Assembly (NCBI GenBank): GCA_000499405.2
Contig: HG738137.1
Coordinates: 14,191,661 to 14,255,660, forward strand
DNA from: Onchocerca volvulus
Lineage: Eukaryota > Nematoda > Chromadorea > Rhabditida > Onchocercidae
DNA: 64,000 bases
Reading direction: 5' to 3'
Position 1 is the first letter of the stretch. The number at the start of each line of letters is the position of its first letter. Of the stretch, positions 44,466-61,000 are shown in pieces. The notes beneath the pieces were generated by a model, which was given only the letters and a program-made list of their open reading frames with translations, had not been told where the DNA came from and made no database searches. A program made the translations under genes and the position numbers.

Positions 44466-44910
44466 ATAGCTATAATTTATATTTTTGCTGCAAATTTCTC
44501 CTTTTTCCGATTCTTATTCACCAAATTTAATTGATGTTGGGAAATTAATGTTGGGAAATTTAAAAAAATTAATGAATTCCGTATTTTCTTTTATTAATTT
44601 TTGTTCTATTTATTTTTTTCTTTTCTTCGCTTTTTTTTTTTCTTCCATGTTATTAATATATTGGCAAAATTTCTTATACATTTTCTCTTTTAAATAAATG
44701 CATTTATTTTCATTTATTCATTTCTTTAGTGCCCTACATATTCATTTCAAATTTGATATAACGAGTATGGAATAAGGCGGCAGAAAATAAGGAAAGAGAA
44801 AAATGAAAAAAGGATAAAATTTTATTGGAATCATCAAATTTCATAAAATAAGTGTTATCTGAGTTTTGCATTTTTGTTACCATAATTTGCTTCTTGTTTT
44901 TTCTTTTTTT

Positions 44911-44911
<1 letters not shown>

Positions 44912-44949
<38 letters not shown>

Positions 44950-44957
44950 TATTAAAA

Positions 44958-44997
<40 letters not shown>
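44912..44997 (+). repeat. T36 run followed by (AAT)n
   Basis: A 36-base T run at 44912-44947, then about thirteen AAT units ending at 44997. Confidence 0.9.
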
Positions 44998-46870
44998 GCT
45001 AAATAAATGAAATTATCATTCAAATAACAAATGAAAAACAAAGAAAGCTATACAAATGTTTAGAAATTATCAATTACAGTATTTCTTTTCCTTTTTTTAA
45101 AATTTAATTTATCATAATCTATATTAATATTTAGTTTTGATACTTTAATCAGCGTTATTGTTATTGTTGGTACTTTAATTAGCCGAGAAAAGAGAAATTT
45201 TGAACGAAACTTGATTTCTTCTTTTTTTTTTTTTTTATTACAAACAATGAAGGATGATTAAAAAAAAAAAAAAAAAAAAAAACTTCAAAACTTGAAACAA
45301 TCCCAATGATGAATTATTTCATAAATGATTCATATGAGTTAGAAATTGTATCATCAAAATCTTGTAAATCAACATTCCTTTACTAAATGCTTTAGCAATA
45401 AATCACATATACGATATAGAAAAAATAAAATTGTCAACTGAATAATTTATCTCATTAATTCCGATAAAAAGCATTTCTTCTTGCTTTTTTTTTTCTGATT
45501 CTCTTAATTTTCGAATACCTTAAAGAAAACATGAGATAATTTATTATTATTATATTATAACTAAAAATCAGTTAAACTGATTTATTGTATTATTAAATTA
45601 ATTCATCTAAATTAATTAATTTATCTTATCAATTTATTAAACTAATTAAATTTAAAATTAATTTTATTATTTTAAATTAATTTACTGACTTAATTTATCT
45701 TATTAATTCCGACAAAAATCATTTTTTTTCTTTTTGCTTTTTCCATTTATTTATTTCCGAATAGCTTAGAGAAAGTTGAAAAAAGAAAAAGTAACTATTA
45801 TAACTGATTTCATTTATTAGATTAATCAACCAGTAAATTATTAAATTACACTGGAATTTTTGATTAATTAGTAATATTGAAATTCCAAATTCACTTTCAC
45901 AGCTCTGAATATGTTATAATAGAATTTTTTAATTGTGATAATATTAATATTTTGGCAATTTATCTAGTTTTAGTAATGATTTTCTGGCTTGTAATGTAAA
46001 AATAAAAATGTTCACAAAAATATGAGGATTTTATGATATTAAAACTTATGATTTTTATTTTTTTTTTTTTTTTTTTTTTGCTCCCAGAAATTCGGGTTTG
46101 CAACCTTTGTTATCTAAATGAGCTTTAGAATAATGGTATTTGCAGAATTAGGATCCCCTATTTTATTATCTGATGAATCTATTGTTATTTTAAAAATCGA
46201 CGATTTCATAGTTCATTGAGCAATTCTTTCAGCAAAACGATAAATACTATCACTTCGGCGAAACAAAAATTTTCATTGTATTTCGTCTTTCATTATTTAT
46301 CCATCAAAAGATATTTCTTTTTTAAACTAATCTTGTTGATTTTCTCTTCAAATTATCGTTCCTTCTATGTTGTGAACATAATTGTTTTACTAGCATACTT
46401 CACTTCGAAATTATTTATTCTTATCGTATGAAATGTTTGAATACATCATATGTTAAAAATTTTTCACAACGGAATTAAGATTTTTTTCGTATAAAGGAAT
46501 AGAAAAATAAGAGTCCAGTTATATTGATTTTATTAATTCCATAAATTTTTCGAATCTTTTGATCTAATTTTCAGAAATCTACTGCTCGCGAAAAGAGATA
46601 AAAATGAAATATAATATGATTGTTCAGTGTTTAGTGCATTATGTTATTTCACAGTAATTTCTGATTTTTTACAACATTCTTGCAGCATATAAATATTTAA
46701 GATTTATTAAATGCAAAAACTATGATTCGTGCCTATTGAAAAGCATTTATTACAATACCTAAAAAATTTACATCTGCATTGGCGGCATGCTAATGAAATC
46801 GAATTCTAACTTCCATAAATTATGAAACATCACATACATATCATGCCATAAAATAATTATTTGCAAAAGT

Positions 46871-49204
<2,334 letters not shown>

Positions 49205-52065
49205 TACTTTCCCCAATAAGCTATAATAATTAAAATCTATTTATTACAGTTCAACAGAAACGAAAACTCCTATAGTACAACATTTCATGGATTATTAAAG
49301 ATCATTCCATCAAAAAAAAAAAAAAGAAAAAAAAATTTCTGAACTTCCAATATCTATAAACTTAACGATGATGGACTGCTCACCTACCGCAAAAATTGGA
49401 TAAGATTAAATAATAACGATCATTAACGATCTGACAAATGGATGAAACAAATTTAGTGCATATTAAATTTTTCATCAAATTTCTTCCGAAGACCCAATAT
49501 AACATCAGGCCATGCCCAGTCTACAGTTTTACTATCATCGGAATGATCATTGAATTAAATAATCAAATAATTTCTTGCTCATTTCTTATCTTCCAGTTAT
49601 ACCTGATCAAAACATAACCAATAAATAGTTAATCTGATCAGATTTAAAAACGATTAGAATTCTAATAACGTCGAAAATATTTTATTAAAAAGCTTACGAT
49701 AGCTTCTGTCTTTGCGCACACAGTTACTTATGAAAAAAATTTTTTAATTGCAAATGTACCGCATATGGCAAATGAATAAATTCAACATAAACGGAAGGAA
49801 AACAAATTTTTTAAACATTAATATAAAAATCACTTACAGACAACTATATTAAAGGAGAAAAACTGGCTGTGCTTCCATAGTTCATTTTTTTTCTTTTTTG
49901 CGAAATTTAAACATAAAATTTAAACACAATTTAAACATTTAAAACAAGTTAAACAAGAAATTTAAATACATTTTGAACTAATTTATCTTTCACCCTATTT
50001 ATATAATCGCTGTAATTTCTACCTCATCTTATTTATTACAATATATTTTTACTTAACCTCATCTTACCACTCATATTTTTGCTTAACCTCATCTTACTTA
50101 TTACCTTATATTTTTGCTCATATCTATACACTTTTTTCTCTATATAACAAACAAATACCAACTAAAATAATTACAGTTTTTGAAAAAATAAAAAAAGTTG
50201 AATCTCTGGATTTTATGGTTAGAATAAACTGATGATTCGAGAAATTATTAATTGTTATTTCTACCAGCTAAGCTAGTAAATAATTAAGAAAAAAAAAAGA
50301 AAAAGAAAATCAGGAAAAAAATTCACAGATAAAATGAAAACAATTTTTCTAAAAAATGCAAAAGAAAATTCTGTAATCTCATTGAATTAGCCAGAAACAA
50401 GAAGATAAATGCATATATACGTAAAAGTATTTCAATATATATCCAAAGATGAATTGATTGCAAGTGTACAAGATATGAAATTGAAAAATGAAATACTGAG
50501 AAATATAACAATGAGAATTATGATTAAATAAAATATCAAAATAATTACATAAATTTAAATCAATGCTTGCAAAAAAGCTAATCTATATCTAACGGAATAT
50601 TTCTGGAACGAAAGAATTTTAGATTAGTCTAAAATATTTTAATACACATCAATAATAAAACTTCCCAGCAAATTTGAAATGTTCATTTAAATAAATAAAG
50701 AAAAAAAATTTAGATTCAGAAAACAAACCATGAGCATGATAAAATAAATTATAAAAATTTGGCTTTATAGAACATTAAATAAAAACTTTAAAAAAAAAAA
50801 AAGTGAAACTATTCCAGCAATCAATGGTTATCGAGATAAAAAATAAAAAAATTAATAGAAACAATATAGATGTGTGCAGGTGAACCCGCGATATCTAATT
50901 TCATCGATACAGTCCCTGAATTGAAGCATCAAATATCACGGGATAACCTGCTTTCGTCTCTTCTTTCTGGTTGTCAGATATTTTGTTCTTCGTGCCTTTG
51001 CAAATGTATTTATCCATTTGTGCAGAAGTTCGCTCCAATATTAGAATACTTCGAAAAACCCAACTTTAAAATGCATCTTATCAAAAAGCTAAATCAATCC
51101 ATATGAGCAAACATAATATTCAACCATGCACATTGAAAGAATGGAGAACTTCACTAGTAAAAAGCACCACATTAATAAGACCAAAAAAAAAAAAAAAAAA
51201 AAATATTTTAAAATCATAAAAAAATCCAAAAAAAATTATGAAATTAAATCTGAAAAAGATTCACTGAAAGACAATCTGATAAGAATGACTAGCCAGCATA
51301 AATCATTCTGAAGAAAACTTTGGCCTAATGAAGCAACATCCCTATCCTTTTTTCAGGATCATAAATGCTATATTTTAGTCAGTATTATATATATCACAAC
51401 TCATTCCTTGAAAACAAATTAATAATTCGTTATTTCAACATAGAAAAAATGTGATCAGGTTACTAGATCAAGACATTTGCAAGCGAAAAAAAGAGAAAAA
51501 TCAAAACTGATCTTAAGCTAATACTCCATGGCTTTCATTCCAACAGTTTGTCTTGCACTGAAATTTGTCATGTTCGTTTGCAATAAAATGAAACATGCAT
51601 ATTAAATAGCCTGAACAGTACTAATTACAAATAAAACGAAAAAACGGAATAAATAAGGATTAAATAACAAGAATAGAAAATTCAACAGTAAAACTTAAAG
51701 AAGAAAAACTTGAAATTTCTTAAAAATATTTTAAGAAAATCGGAGAAACTATTTTTAAGTTGTTACAAAATTGATATCACTGAAATATAACAAAGTTCAC
51801 TTACATCTCTCTAACACAGAATAAAACAAAAGAAAATATTAAAACAATTTAAAGTGAAACAAAAAACGACCAGCATAAAACAAATTCAAAAGTCCGGATT
51901 GTAACGAAAGACATTATAATAATTCTGAAGAACAAAAATATTCAAGATTAACAAAACGCAACATTGCGAAAGAAATGAAAACACTAAAAAATTATGATTT
52001 TTTTCAAAAACATTTTGGAAAAATGACGATTTGGGATAAACGATAAATCAATTAAATTCCTTTTG
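49205..52065. other. Intergenic between smo-like gene and NDUFV2
   Basis: Contains the 3' UTR of the receptor gene and the NDUFV2 5' region. No recognised gene. A patch at 50870-51105 is less AT-rich and has a 78-codon plus-strand open frame with several Cys, but no domain and no splice context that I trust. Confidence 0.5.
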
Positions 52066-55000
52066 CTATTGCTGCCTTCGCTGCAATTCTGCCACCTGAA
52101 AAATGAACGAATAAAAAACGAACGTTCATCGATGTATATAAAAAGTTTGTGCAAATGTAACAGAAAATAATACTACATCCTAATGCTCCATAAGAATATA
52201 CTTTTTAGTTACTATACTCAATAACACTACTTTACAAAATGAGCATTTAAAAAATCATAACCGAATTCATTTCAATTAACACTGAGCGAATAATTAATAG
52301 AATTTTAGAACATTCATCAAATAATTTTTAAAATTTATATCTACCTTTTCATGTACAAACTTTCTTCTGGAATTTTACAACATTCAGCAGAAAATTCTGA
52401 AAATTTACACCTACTTTTTCATTGTACAATCTTTCTTCTTCAGAATCTTCTTCATCGGAATTAAAACTGTCACTGTCGTGATAACTTCCCGAAAGCTGTC
52501 CATCATCTTTAGTCTCATCTGATGGACTTTGAGCGGCTGATGCACCAAAAAAAGTCCGAGATTTTAAAGTTGACACCTGACATCTCGCCGTTTCATTTTG
52601 TTCATCGATACAAGATTCGTTCTGCATATGAATATGCTGTGAATTGGTAGACTTTTCAGAAAGATTCACATTTTCGGCGCATAAATTGTTGGCATGATTT
52701 ACTGAAATAAATTTTTAGAAAGAGAAGCTATTTATATAATTGAAGAAGTTATTCCGAGATTATATCTTACATATAGCTTAACAAAAGTTATCACTGAAAA
52801 TTTTTGGAAAAAAATGTACAGCATTCAAACATAAATGTTACATTGCCATTTATGAAACAACATACCATTACCAACAATCAAACTTTTTGCATCCTTTGGA
52901 TTTTGGCATGAATTGAACTGTGCAGAGCAAATCAATCGACTTCGATCAGCAGTGTCAATAATAGATGAATAATTCATACCAACCGGATAAGTTTCACATG
53001 GAAATTTTCGTTCTTCTAAAAGTAACCTTCCTGAGTTGTCAATTTATTCATGAATAAGATTCGAGATTTACCAACAAATAATAATTAAGATTGCTTTCAC
53101 ATAAAGAAAAAAGAAATCACCTAAAGCTCTTGCCATTGTAACTATTATTTATTAATGAAAAGAAAAAAAAAAAATCTCATCCGAGTCTCTAGCAAATTCA
53201 CTTTTTAAAACAAAATTTTAAAAATGAGCTATACAGAGAAGCAATCTGCCTTCATATTTTGCAAGACTTGGAAATTTTAAACTATAAAAATCATGGCAAT
53301 TCAGATAAATAAAAAATAACTTCAAAGTAAATTTAACGTGCTATGATATTCATGTTATATGTTTTATGTATTTCTATTTATAGCAGTAAAATAACTTTGA
53401 AAACAGTAGCATGTATGCAAATAATATTATTTTTACTTGGTGTAATCATGGATTCCGAGACTTCTAAACCAGCTAGTCGTCGTATTTCATGATCCGCAAC
53501 GCGTAAATTAGCCGCAAGTGTTTTAATCTGCTTCTCGTAATTTACGCATCGTTCACGCCAGTGACCTTCGATAAGACCGTTTTGATAAGCAGAAAGAACC
53601 TTCGTCGTCTGTAATAGCACATATGAACGATAAAACGCTCTATAAGCGCAAAAGCTAAATCTTTCAAATCTAGAGTGAGACAGCAATTCGCAAAACCGTC
53701 TAATTCAATGATTATTGGAAATTAAGGAACAATAAGCACTGCTCTGGTTGCAAAAATATCAACCAGGCTATACAGCTGTCGTAATAATCTATCTAAAATA
53801 TTCACATCCTTCATTTAAAATGTTAAATATTCAGATAAAATTTGATGTTCGCTAAAATTGGTAAAGAAATATAAGCGAACTGAAAATGCTTATCAAATCC
53901 TTTCTAAATCTATGGAAATAGTAGGCTGGAATATTAGCATAGTTTTGTCAGAAATTTTTTGCAAAAATAACCAAAATTCACGAGAGCTGTCAAATTATCA
54001 TTTTTCTTCCACGAAAATTGAAAGTTACCACAAACTGTGGGTAAATTTTAATTTCTTACCATTTGACTTGGATCCATTGGTTCCAAAAATAAATACTTAT
54101 TTTCCATTTGCCGTCTTCTTCTTTCTTTACTTCTTTCTAAAACATCCAATCTGAAAATGAATTTATTCATTCCTTTGTTTTTTTTCTTTTTTTTTTTTTT
54201 AAATTCGAATGAATAAATTTATTTAATCATGCTGTGACGACGATCATCCCTATGATCTGAAAATAAATAAACGAATTCGAACATATCAATATGACAGTGA
54301 TAATTCATCACAGATAAATGAATTCAGAAAGACTGTCATCATTGCAGCATGGATTGCAAAAATTCGAAGGAAAAATAATCTGCAAAAGCATCATAATAAA
54401 AGATGCTACTTTCATAGGATAACATCAATCCTCTTGAGATTAAATCAATCTATTTAACATCAACCTCCTAATTTTCAGGTCTGCAGGAAATGTGTCCAGA
54501 GATTCTTCTTCGTTTTTTTCCGACTGCTTATTATCTTCACATTTTTTGAAAGAAGCTTCCTGTGATTGACCCACTTTATCAGAAGAATTAAATGTGCCGG
54601 TAATTATCGCATCACCAGGTCTAAATTCAGAACTTTGTAGTAATTATATCCTACTTCATCATTCCAGTCTCATAAGAAAGCTGCAAAATTATTCGCAAAT
54701 TACGGTAAGCACTGCCAACTGAACTATGCTGAATCTTTAATTTCTTTTACATATCAACATCGTCCACACTCCCGATCAAAACATTAGATGTTTTCTTCTT
54801 ATATTTGAAACAAAACACAGATCACTTTTATCAAACGAACTAGCGATAAAAATTGCAATTATAAAAACCAAGTAACTCAAAGTGGCCGACATATCACAAG
54901 CACAACTAATTGCACTTCGATAATATCTTCCAAAAAGCTATCTGACAAAACTGAAATACAACATGAAGTTTCTGATATAAAATTATTCTTATTAGAAAAG

Positions 55001-58000
55001 CAAAAAAGATTACTGCTGCTTTTCTACTGTTGATGCGAATTCAGAATATTTCACCAAAACAAATGGACTGAAGTTTTTCCGGACTTTCTCAATACCAACA
55101 ATCCCATAGCCACAAAATCCAGCCAGCATATAGACAATAACAGTAAGATATGGAAGTGAGGGGAAAAAAAGATAAATCAGAAATATGGACAATAAACGAT
55201 CATCCATACTTGATGGCAATTCGCAACCAGGAGCGTTTAGAAAACTGCAAGAAAAAATCCAAATCTTTCCTTACTTTCAGTTCAAATATATCCCAAAATA
55301 TTCGTGCACCTATGAAACTAAAAAACGAGAGATTCCTGATACTCAAAAACCTAAACTTTAATGAAAAGTTCGAAAACAGGTGTACAACTGTCTTCCAGCG
55401 ACTCAGAATTTCAAAACAAGTTTGGCGAATTATCAGAAATTACATTCCCATTTTTTTTTTTCAAGTTAGATTAAAACAATCTGCAATAAAAATCAGGTTA
55501 ATTCCTTGATGCAGTGAAGTACTGTCTATTAAAAAACAAAGACCGGTGGCATTTTTCCTCCATTTCTTCAGACATCTAATACGAAAAATTTTAATTGTAT
55601 ACCTGTTACCAATTGATGCTCGTCTCGAAAAAACATCCGTTTTTAAATCACGCACCATTCCATGCAACCATTCCGTTTGCCCTTCCATAATTGTTTTGTT
55701 CAGGGAGCATCTAAGTAGGCTTTGAAGTTTAAACTACGACCAATAAAATTATTCTAATAACGTAAATCATTTATCTCGATAAGAGATTTCAACCAATAAT
55801 AAATCAAAGCTGCATATCTCCGGACATTTAAATAATCTACAAGTAATGGAAGATAAAAGACAAGAAAATGTAGTTAAAAATATCGAGAATTTAATTAACA
55901 GCAAGAACATGGATATGAAGAAAAACTGACATTAAGAGCTTAATTTAGCAGACTCTTGCACAAATCTGTCAATATATTTGTACATCATCATCCAAAATAT
56001 CGTGGGTATTTCTACTATTTGAATAGATTATATGCAGGGATTACTGACTACTTTATCGAGAATGATCTATGTTATAAATTCATGAAATAAATAATGGAGA
56101 AAAAAAGTGACCTCACTGAATCCAAAATAATTTCCGATTCCGAATAAGCAGTAGTAAAAAAAGTGTAATAAAGGAGGATTGCAGATACAACATACGACAA
56201 ACTAGTAGTAATACAAAGTAGACCTGAAAATATGATGCCCATAATTTGAGAAATTCAGCTTAAAGTGATATCTTAAAAACTTCATATAGGCATTCCATTT
56301 TATATATTAAGATTACTTTTCGTTTAAAGTAAATGAATGACAAAAGTGAAATTATACAAAGTGACTAAAAACTTTAGAAAAAACAATGAAATAAAGAAGA
56401 ATGAAATTATATATAGTATACTTTTCCAGAAGAAAGCCATTTCTGAATAGCCATTTTTCTTAGCACTGTCGCAATCAAACAATTTCTTATCATCATCAAT
56501 GTGATCCACAACAAGTGCTATTTGGTCTCTTCTTTCCGAAAAAGTCTCGATTGTTGTAATATCTGAAATTGTTTTATGCAAAATACATGACACAAAAAAA
56601 AATTCTAGATCTAAAATCCACTGCCATGCTAAAGTTGTGCTTAAAAGACTATTAAAAAAAAAAAAAAAAAAACGAACAAATACTACCTTTATTATATTTG
56701 CGAAAATAAATGATCGTAAGTAAAAACAATATAAAACTGATCAGAAGAGGACCATATAATTTTGCTGCACTTCTTACTGTATGAAATCCGAAAAAGCAAA
56801 TACCAGTGATACCATCCGTTTCAGTCTAAAAACCAAAAGATAATCAATAATACACACTCCCTTCTAGATCAACAATTTTCTGGATAGACTGTCAAAATGA
56901 ATCGTTGAGTAATATTGTGAATCATTGAGTATAAGCTTATTTATATCAAGAAATTACAAAGGTTTCGATTGAGATCAATATTCGGATGATGCCCATAAAA
57001 TTGTTTTTTATGCGACACCAATTCACTCAGTCAAACTTGCATCTATATCTATTTAAATCATTTTAATTTTAGTTTATATTTTCTTTCAGCAAATTTTGAT
57101 TTGATTAATAATATTGCAAATGAATACTTACAGCATCTGTCCATAATTCAATTGCAGCCACTGAACCAGCCAACAAATAACAAATTTGGAAAAAGCAACG
57201 TAAATTCAGATGATTATGCTTTTTCCACTTAATTGTTTGATTAGAATTAAGTTTTGGCCGACAAATTTGAATTGCTAACGCAATTAATAACCAAAAAAAG
57301 CCAGATAATACCGTAGTATGTAAAAGCCAAAACTGAATGCTGCACCAATCTAATAAACCCCTGAAGTGTTTTTTATGCAATATTTATCAAATTTTTAAAG
57401 CTAACATTTATCAAGTAACTGATAGACGAATTTAATTGAATGGTTAAATAATCAGCATAATTAGCCCTTTAAATTACGAAGAAACTAGGCATAATTAATG
57501 CTCAAGCAGCACTGGTATTTTATCTAGTAATAGAAAGAAAATTTGCAAATTATTTTGGATGAGAACTTCACCGAATTTTTTTACCATAGTTTCACTTATC
57601 TTAAATCTTATGACGTCTCAGAGGCCAAAGCTGTTCACTGCTCAATTCCGAAATTTTCAATTTCACAAATGAGCTCGCAGAGCAAGGATGATTTTCTCAT
57701 CATAGACGTAAAAACAACTAGATCACATATTATGTAAAGACAAATTTGACATGCCATAGTGATTAACGATTAAATGAGAATTACTGAAGTATTTTCAAAC
57801 AATTCGAATATGGAAATATATCGCTTCAGAAGACAATTCGTATTTGAGTAAAACTGTTAAAATAATACCTTAAAAATTTTGTATCACGTCTTAACAAATC
57901 GAAACACATTGCACGCTCTGTTACTCGATCAGCATAACTTACTAACCATATAAACCAATGAACGGATGCACTTAAGAGTGCATGAGTTAATGAGTAAACG

Positions 58001-61000
58001 CAAAGATCATTCGTGAAAAGAAGTGAGAAGAGAAGCAAATAAAGCTGAAAAAGTTGTTTGTTTAATGGTGAAAGTAATTTTCTTTTTCCTGACACACAGT
58101 TGAATTGCCAAAATTAATTTAGAATAGAGAATAAATGACTGTCCCTTATTAGTAATTTATATTCTTAAGAAATGCGGTTGATATGTGGAAATCAAATCAA
58201 TCCGATAATCATAAAATGTGTTTGCAATCAGAAAACTCTGAAACTGAGCAAATCTAGTGACCAAACAAGGAATAAAGGACATAATAATATTCTGTTAGAT
58301 AAATCTTCCGTATGTCGTTACTCCTCAATAAAATCTGGTGCACTTATGGCATAACTTGAACTTCTAAAATCCCTCTCAAAAAAAAAAAAAAAAAGAAGAA
58401 AAAAAATCAATTCTTACCGTACAAGCTAGACCGCAAACAACAGTAACTAAAGAGAAGGAAAAAATTAACGTCTTGAAACCATCGTATAACCATTGTGAGC
58501 TAATTAGAGGTGATCTGTAAATATATTATTATATATTATTAGAAAAATGGATTGAATTTATAGAAAAAACATTTCAGGAAAAAATATCCTAAAAACGTCT
58601 AAAAAAAGTCACATACCTGCATGGAAGGTAACAATCATCGATAAGGGGTTGAGCCATTGGTTTACTATGACTTACTCCAGCAGCTAAAGGCCATAAACAT
58701 TGCTTAATTTCCATCTTTGAAGGCTGTTTGTTGTAAGCCATCTAAACAGGAAAATTTTTTAATTGAATCCAATCTACCATAACACTTTAAAAATAATAAG
58801 CCCTAGCTACAGCAAGTTTAAATCAATCTTTAATAAATAAAGAGTAATTTTTTTATCCCAAAATTTCAGAATCTGGGTATCAAATTTGAGTTTGATTGTA
58901 ATGTCACGGAACATTTCAAATGGAGTGAATTTATTTGATTATCGTGAAACTGTAGCAAAGAGTTGACAAATTACATCAAATTTCTCAATATTTCAGAATA
59001 CAATAGTAGTATAATAATTATGCCATTTTGAGATAAAATTACTGCTTGCCTTGGAAGATAGGTTCTAAAAATCGATAATTGCACAAAATTTACCACATTA
59101 TTGCCGTAATTTATTGTTTATTGGGATTCAAAAAAAAAATAAATAAATTTTAAAAGAAGACTTTCAATAATTTATCCATGGTGATACAATTATAGAAGAA
59201 AGAATCTTTGTTGAGCAAGTATAAAGTACTTTAAAAAAGAATTTCTTGTAAATAGGTAAAGCATGCAAAGCATGCATTTCAGCTTTTCTTCTTCTCATAT
59301 GACTACACTATTTCTTTATCTTCTTGAAAATAAGAGGCATAATATCCACCTATTATTCCTTTTAATCATCAGTTTTTTATTACTTGAGCTCTACAGATAA
59401 GCTCTTCAGGATATCTTACTGCCACCCCTAAATCTGTACCCTAACTATATTCAAGGCATTCTTTAGGAAATAAAAACTCAGGCGTAGAATTCTTAGAATA
59501 AATCTAATTATTTTTTCTAGTTTATACTCATTTACTTCTTTTAAATTTATATTCATTTACTGTATTTTCTGCTTCATATTCATTTACTATTCATTCCTTA
59601 CAATATTTTGCACTAAAGCAGTATCTCCAAAAGCAAAACACAATTTACCTCACAAGATCCGTCTGAAAAAATCCGTCTTCCATTCTTTTGCTTGATTGTA
59701 TCCGAACAATTGATAAAATCAGGCCAGAGGCCATTTTCCAGTAGAAAACTACATTTTCCAATCGCCTGTTGGCACATATTCTTTCGAAACACCTGCCATA
59801 ACTCCATTTTGCCCGGCTGTAATTTGCTAGGTAATTTTGAACTCTTACAAACTATTCTCTAATTCAAAGTCACAAACTGAGCTTTTTTTTTTCTTATGAA
59901 TTCCAATATAGCAGCTCGGAACTGATTTAAAAAAAAAGAGAACATAAAATTATTTCATCATTCACTGCAAGACATCTTCCAATGATGACATGACGAATAT
60001 GGATCCATTTGGAAAGACCTGACAGCAAATATAAACTATCAAATCCATTTCGTCTAATTAATCTTCTATCAGCTGTCTGCATTATGAAACAAAATATACC
60101 TTATCCATTGAAACTTCGAAATACGCTCGGATAGAGCATGGTCTATAAGCCACTGCACACAGCAAAGGTCCCAATGCCGACCAACATCTATAATTGAAAA
60201 TGTAAAATTCTATCAAATTTTTATAAATCAGAAAACACATATTTGTAAAAAACATATTATAAAATTGATTTTTTATCACAGTTATAATTTCTTCTTTTTC
60301 TCATCTTTTACATCGTCAGTTTAAGATAGAAGAGTGTAAGTCTAGATCCGAATTAAGCAAAACTAATCCGCATTAGGCCAATCTATATGAAACTTTTTCA
60401 GGTTTTCATAATACCTTCATGAAATTCCGCTTTACCTACTAGATTTTCATGAAATATGTTTATAGAAGGGAAGAGACGGGGATGGAGAGGTACTCGTGCT
60501 GCAGGAATTACTTCACTCATACCGTGGGAATTTGCTGAGAACTTCATATTTTGGCAATGCAGCTATCACATTTACAGTTTCGAAGGTAAAATTGTAGCGG
60601 ATGGGTATTCCGAAGCAAGTTTCCGTTGGAGATGGTTGAATGCATAATCCGGTAGTACGATTTACATATTCCAAACGACATTCCTGATTACAAGCCCAAT
60701 CCGTATCGATACAGTTCGCATGGGCATAAAATATCTGCAAAATGCAGTATTTTGCAATATGTATAGAAGATGTCAATTTCCATCAATTCTTTTTCGATTT
60801 TGAATGTCAGTAGGTAAGTGATGAGGATAAACTCACAATGTATCTATTGAAGACTCAAAGAAGTAGGCTCAGAAATAAAAGAGATATGGTATTAATGATA
60901 AAATAATGAAAAATGGAGAATAATGAACTGACAAATAATATGAATGAATAATAAAGAGAAAATAAAATAATGGCACTAATTGAATGTTAGGAAAAAAATT

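Larger units (their letters stand above)
37645..46870. other. 9.2 kb gene-poor stretch
   Basis: No protein gene recognised between the collagen start and the NDUFV2 stop. The longest open frames are low-complexity Lys/Phe/Ile/Asn translations. It contains the 28S rRNA fragment (43152-43503), a diverged repeat family around it, AAC- and AAT-type microsatellites (44290-44997) and several long A or T runs. Confidence 0.6.

Noticed and set aside
55150..55509. 119-codon plus-strand open frame
   Set aside because: It overlaps antisense the receptor exon 13 (TM7) and its intron. The translation is basic and low in complexity.
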